Shown piece after piece: positions 13,215 to 15,327 of a stretch of DNA of 15,327 nt. The position numbers and the translations under genes were made by a program. Below the pieces are notes generated by a model, which saw only the letters and a list, made by a program, of their open reading frames with translations, made no database searches and was not told the origin of the DNA. The DNA is from HGM13006 sp964514175 (GTDB lineage Bacteria > Bacillota > Clostridia > Oscillospirales > Oscillospiraceae): NCBI GenBank assembly GCA_964514175.1, contig CAZEPQ010000040.1, positions 1-15,327 on the forward strand. Direction: 5' to 3'. How positions within the stretch are numbered: the stretch's first letter is position 1; each line of letters opens with the position of its first letter.

Positions 13215-13941
13215 GAAAGTGGTGCGTGGTCTGCTGGCCGCCGGCTTTTGGCTGGCGGTCTGGCAGATCGCTGCCGCCTGGGTAGACCTTCCGCTGCTGC
13301 TTCCCGGCCCTGTTCATGTGCTAAAGGCTCTTTTTGTTCTGGTAGGGGAAGGCTCCTTCTGGTCCATGGTGTTTTTGAGTTTGGGCCGTGTTTTGGTGGG
13401 GTTTATTCTGGGGGCGGCCCTTGGCGCCATTTGTGCTGTGCTGACGGTGTTTGTACCCCTGTTTGATGTGCTTTTGACCCCGATTATTCGGATCATCCGG
13501 GCATCACCGGTGACTTCCTTTATTCTGCTTTGTATGCTGTGGATCAAAAGCAGCTTTGTTCCTGCCTTTATTGCAGCCATTATGGTACTTCCCATCGTTT
13601 GGGAGAATATCACCCAGGGATTTCGCAACACCGATCCAAAGCTTTTGGAGATGGCGAAGGTCTTTCGCATGGGAAAGGGAAAAACCTTCCTCCTGATCTA
13701 CGTCCCTTCTGCGCTGGGATATTTTCGGGCTGCCTGTGTTACCTCCATGGGTATGGCTTTTAAATCCGGTGTGGCGGCGGAGGTGCTCTGTCAGCCCAAG
13801 CTGGCGGTGGGCACCCAGGTTTATTATTCCAAGATCTATCTGGAAACGGAAAATCTGTTTGCCTGGACCGCAGTAGTGGTGGTTATGAGCATTTTTATGG
13901 AGCAGCTTCTGATGCGTTTGCTTCGAGTAAAGAAAAATTAG
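13186..13941 (+). CDS. ABC transporter permease, NitT/TauT (SsuC/TauC) type
   Basis: This 251-residue protein has about six membrane helices. The cytoplasmic coupling loop of importer permeases is visible at 152-173 (LLEMAKVFRMGKGKT...IYVP; Glu155, Ala157 and Gly163 match EAA---G). Such permeases form the channel for substrate delivered by the lipoprotein encoded just before. Two consecutive ATGs (13186 and 13189) are possible starts. Neither has a strong ribosome binding site, so translation is probably coupled to the upstream gene, whose end it overlaps by 29 nt. Later GTG codons after the upstream stop are alternatives. No ATPase gene follows: a terminator and a convergent gene come next. 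The energising subunit must be supplied from elsewhere or has been lost. Confidence 0.9.
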   Translation: MMTSTASQSKKVVRGLLAAGFWLAVWQIAAAWVDLPLLLPGPVHVLKALFVLVGEGSFWSMVFLSLGRVLVGFILGAALGAICAVLTVFVPLFDVLLTPIIRIIRASPVTSFILLCMLWIKSSFVPAFIAAIMVLPIVWENITQGFRNTDPKLLEMAKVFRMGKGKTFLLIYVPSALGYFRAACVTSMGMAFKSGVAAEVLCQPKLAVGTQVYYSKIYLETENLFAWTAVVVVMSIFMEQLLMRLLRVKKN

Positions 13942-13971
13942 CGCCGGACTTGATCCGGCGCTAAAAATTTT
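13938..13971. terminator. Bidirectional terminator between permease and AI-2E family gene
   Basis: A perfect 11-bp stem (TTAGCGCCGGA 13938-13948, TCCGGCGCTAA 13954-13964) has loop CTTGA. On the minus strand it is followed by TTTTTCTTT, a strong U-tract for the AI-2E-family gene that stops at 13970. On the plus strand the tail is AAATTTT. The permease stop codon lies inside the stem. Confidence 0.9.
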
Positions 13972-15133
13972 ATTCCTTGTTATCTGAGTTGGGCCGCAGG
14001 GTAGCGGACGCAATGATGTGTTTACCCAGCAGTTTGAAATCCTTAATGGTGGGATCAAAGAAGCCCATTTTATAAAGTCCAATCAGGATCATGCAAAGGA
14101 TGGGGCACAGGATCATGCCAATGACACCGCCCATCTTCATGCCAACATAGATGGTGATTAGGCTTAGAAGAGGACTCAGGCCCGTTTGATTGCCCACAAC
14201 CTTCGGTTCTGCCAGCTTGCGGAACAGGAACAAGCCCAAGGATAGCAGCAGAAGGAAAATCGTCTTTGCATAATCTCCCCACAGCAGGGAAACAATTGCC
14301 CAGGGGATAAGGACTATGCCGCTGCCGAAGAAGGGGATAATATCAATAATTGCGGTAGCAATAGCGATCAACAGAGAATAGCTCTGACCGAAAATGGTAA
14401 GTGCCACAAAGATAATCAGTCCCACAGTGCCGGATAAAATCATCTGCGCCCGAAGGTATCCGAACATTGCAGAGTTCATGGCCTCTTTGACACGCTGCAT
14501 ATGAGGGCGGATCATGTCGGGAATGTAGCTTTTAATGCCCTGCATAATTCTGGGGTAGTCGGCGGTAATAAAGTAAGCGCCGATGATAAAGAACAGGAGC
14601 GACACGACAAAGCTGGCAACGCCGGAGGCAAAGCTGCCGACACCGGAAACTATGGTAGGCGCCCAGGTGGAAATCTTTTCTGTGACCCAGGTAAGCCCCT
14701 TCTGTAAAAAATCCAGAAAATATTCTTCCACATCACTGGAGGTAAGGTGGAAGCCGCTGTCCAGGAGCTGAGAGAGTCTGTTCAGGGTGGCGGTAATGGA
14801 TTCTTGTATGGTACTCCAGCTTTTCAGAAGGTCAGAGATCTGAGAGAACAGATAATAGCCTACATACACCAGAATGCCTGTGATGCTCAGAATTAGCAGC
14901 AGGATAAACAGGATGGACCAGAAGTTCCATGCCTTGCCCATCTTTTTTGACAGACGCCTTACCAGTGGGGTCAAAGCAGAGGCGGCGATAAAGGCCAGAA
15001 CAAAGGGTAGGAACAGATCCAGCAGAGGAGGTACAACCAGCGTTAAAAACAGCAGTACGGCGACGATCAGAAGAATTCTGAGAACGATACGCAAAATTAG
15101 TTTGCGTACCACGACGCCTGGAAGTTCGTGCAT
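13970..15133 (-). CDS. AI-2E/PerM-family membrane protein (YtvI-like possible)
   Basis: This 387-residue protein has the family layout: two N-terminal membrane helices (about 12-34 and 38-56), a third (70-95), an extracytoplasmic/amphipathic region (98-160), then helices at about 165-192 and 230-350. Hallmark segments are DIIPFFGSG (264-272), LAEPKVVGNQTGLSPLLSL (307-325) and GGVIGMILCPI (335-345). Members include exporters of autoinducer-2 (E. coli TqsA), Na+/H+ antiporters and the sporulation protein YtvI of Firmicutes. The sequence does not decide among them, though YtvI is common in spore-forming Clostridia. ATG 15133 is preceded by AAAGGTGA, a good ribosome binding site. It is a single-gene unit with its own promoter and terminator. 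Confidence 0.88.
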   Translation of the reverse strand: MHELPGVVVRKLILRIVLRILLIVAVLLFLTLVVPPLLDLFLPFVLAFIAASALTPLVRRLSKKMGKAWNFWSILFILLLILSITGILVYVGYYLFSQISDLLKSWSTIQESITATLNRLSQLLDSGFHLTSSDVEEYFLDFLQKGLTWVTEKISTWAPTIVSGVGSFASGVASFVVSLLFFIIGAYFITADYPRIMQGIKSYIPDMIRPHMQRVKEAMNSAMFGYLRAQMILSGTVGLIIFVALTIFGQSYSLLIAIATAIIDIIPFFGSGIVLIPWAIVSLLWGDYAKTIFLLLLSLGLFLFRKLAEPKVVGNQTGLSPLLSLITIYVGMKMGGVIGMILCPILCMILIGLYKMGFFDPTIKDFKLLGKHIIASATLRPNSDNKE

Positions 15134-15156
15134 AAAATCACCTTTCTTTCTACATT

Positions 15157-15165
15157 ATTTTATCA
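15157..15165 (-). promoter_or_regulatory. Extended -10 promoter of the AI-2E family gene
   Basis: TGA-TAAAAT on the minus strand (15165-15157) fits an extended -10. The -35 area is weak (ATTCCA at 17 bp). The start would be near 15150, 15-20 nt before the gene. Confidence 0.5.
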
Positions 15166-15200
15166 TAGAACCGTAGAAATGGAATAGCCAAATTATGAAT

Positions 15201-15234
15201 TTTTTCTTATTTCTTTTACAAGAAACAAGAAAAA
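15201..15234. repeat. Long imperfect hairpin upstream of the tRNA-Leu promoter
   Basis: A pyrimidine tract TTTTTCTTATTTCTT (15201-15215) faces the purine tract AAGAAACAAGAAAAA (15220-15234). They form a 15-bp stem with one A-C mismatch and a 4-nt loop. It ends 4 nt before the -35 of the tRNA promoter. It may be a curved A/T-rich upstream element or a binding site; no gene on either strand in this window ends into it. Confidence 0.45.
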
Positions 15235-15238
15235 GTGC

Positions 15239-15267
15239 TTGACAAATTTGGATTGCTGCTGTATTAT
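15239..15267 (+). promoter_or_regulatory. Promoter of the tRNA-Leu gene
   Basis: A perfect -35 TTGACA (15239-15244), a 17-bp spacer and -10 TATTAT (15262-15267, five of six) form a strong promoter. Transcription would start near 15274, about 12 nt before the tRNA, as expected for a stable-RNA gene. Confidence 0.85.
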
Positions 15268-15285
15268 ATTCAGGCAGTTTGAAAT

Positions 15286-15327
15286 GCGCGAGTGGTGGAA
15301 TTGGCAGACTCGCTAGATTCAGGTTCT
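15286..15327 (+). tRNA. tRNA-Leu (anticodon CAG), 5' part, cut by the window edge
   Basis: GCGCGAG (15286-15292) is the 5' acceptor strand, followed by TG and a leucine-type D arm (GTGGAATTGGCAGAC). The anticodon arm is CTAGA (15313-15317), loop TTCAGGT (15318-15324), then TCT beginning the other strand. The anticodon CAG is at 15320-15322 and reads CUG codons. The variable arm, T arm and 3' end lie beyond the window. Confidence 0.92.

Overview
The window reads as a chromosomal segment of a strictly anaerobic Firmicute of the class Clostridia, probably a gut Oscillospiraceae-type bacterium. This is inferred from a class III (oxygen-sensitive) ribonucleotide reductase, a Clostridia-style S1-domain gene end, strong Gram-positive Shine-Dalgarno sites, consensus sigma-A promoters and a moderate GC content. 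No phage, transposase, CRISPR or plasmid genes were seen.

Layout. (1) 3-308, plus: the 3' end of an S1-domain gene (rpsA or an ispH-rpsA fusion), closed by a strong terminator. (2) 3898-362, minus: an operon of a molybdopterin/tungstopterin oxidoreductase resembling acetylene hydratase, then CcdA, then a membrane-anchored TlpA-like thioredoxin. (3) 3899-4275: a divergent control region with a minus promoter, an inverted repeat, a pair of NrdR-like boxes, the nrdD promoter and a long leader. (4) 4276-7759, plus: nrdD, nrdG, dut and a small membrane protein, closed by a bidirectional terminator. (5) 9279-7801, minus: an AEC-family permease and a GNAT acetyltransferase. (6) 11252-9336, minus: an unusual cytoplasmic protein with a ParB-like N-terminal domain joined to a BMP/PnrA-type (purine-nucleoside) binding domain. 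(7) 11433-13941, plus, divergent from it: a Crp/Fnr-type regulator, a NitT/TauT-type substrate-binding lipoprotein and its permease, with no ATPase gene. (8) 15133-13970, minus: an AI-2E/PerM-family membrane protein. (9) 15286-15327, plus: the 5' part of tRNA-Leu(CAG) behind a consensus promoter.

How the parts work together. nrdD, nrdG and dut form one dNTP-supply unit: class III reduction of NTPs makes dUTP, which Dut converts to dUMP, and the NrdR-like boxes would tie expression to dNTP/ATP status. In the molybdoenzyme operon, CcdA and TlpA would carry reducing equivalents across the membrane, although the molybdoenzyme itself has no export signal. The least explained part is 9336-13941. 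There a soluble BMP-like protein without a signal peptide, fused to a ParB-like fold, faces a Crp-type regulator across a palindrome-rich 160-bp region, and the regulator leads an ABC importer lacking its motor subunit. This is the best candidate for something undescribed.
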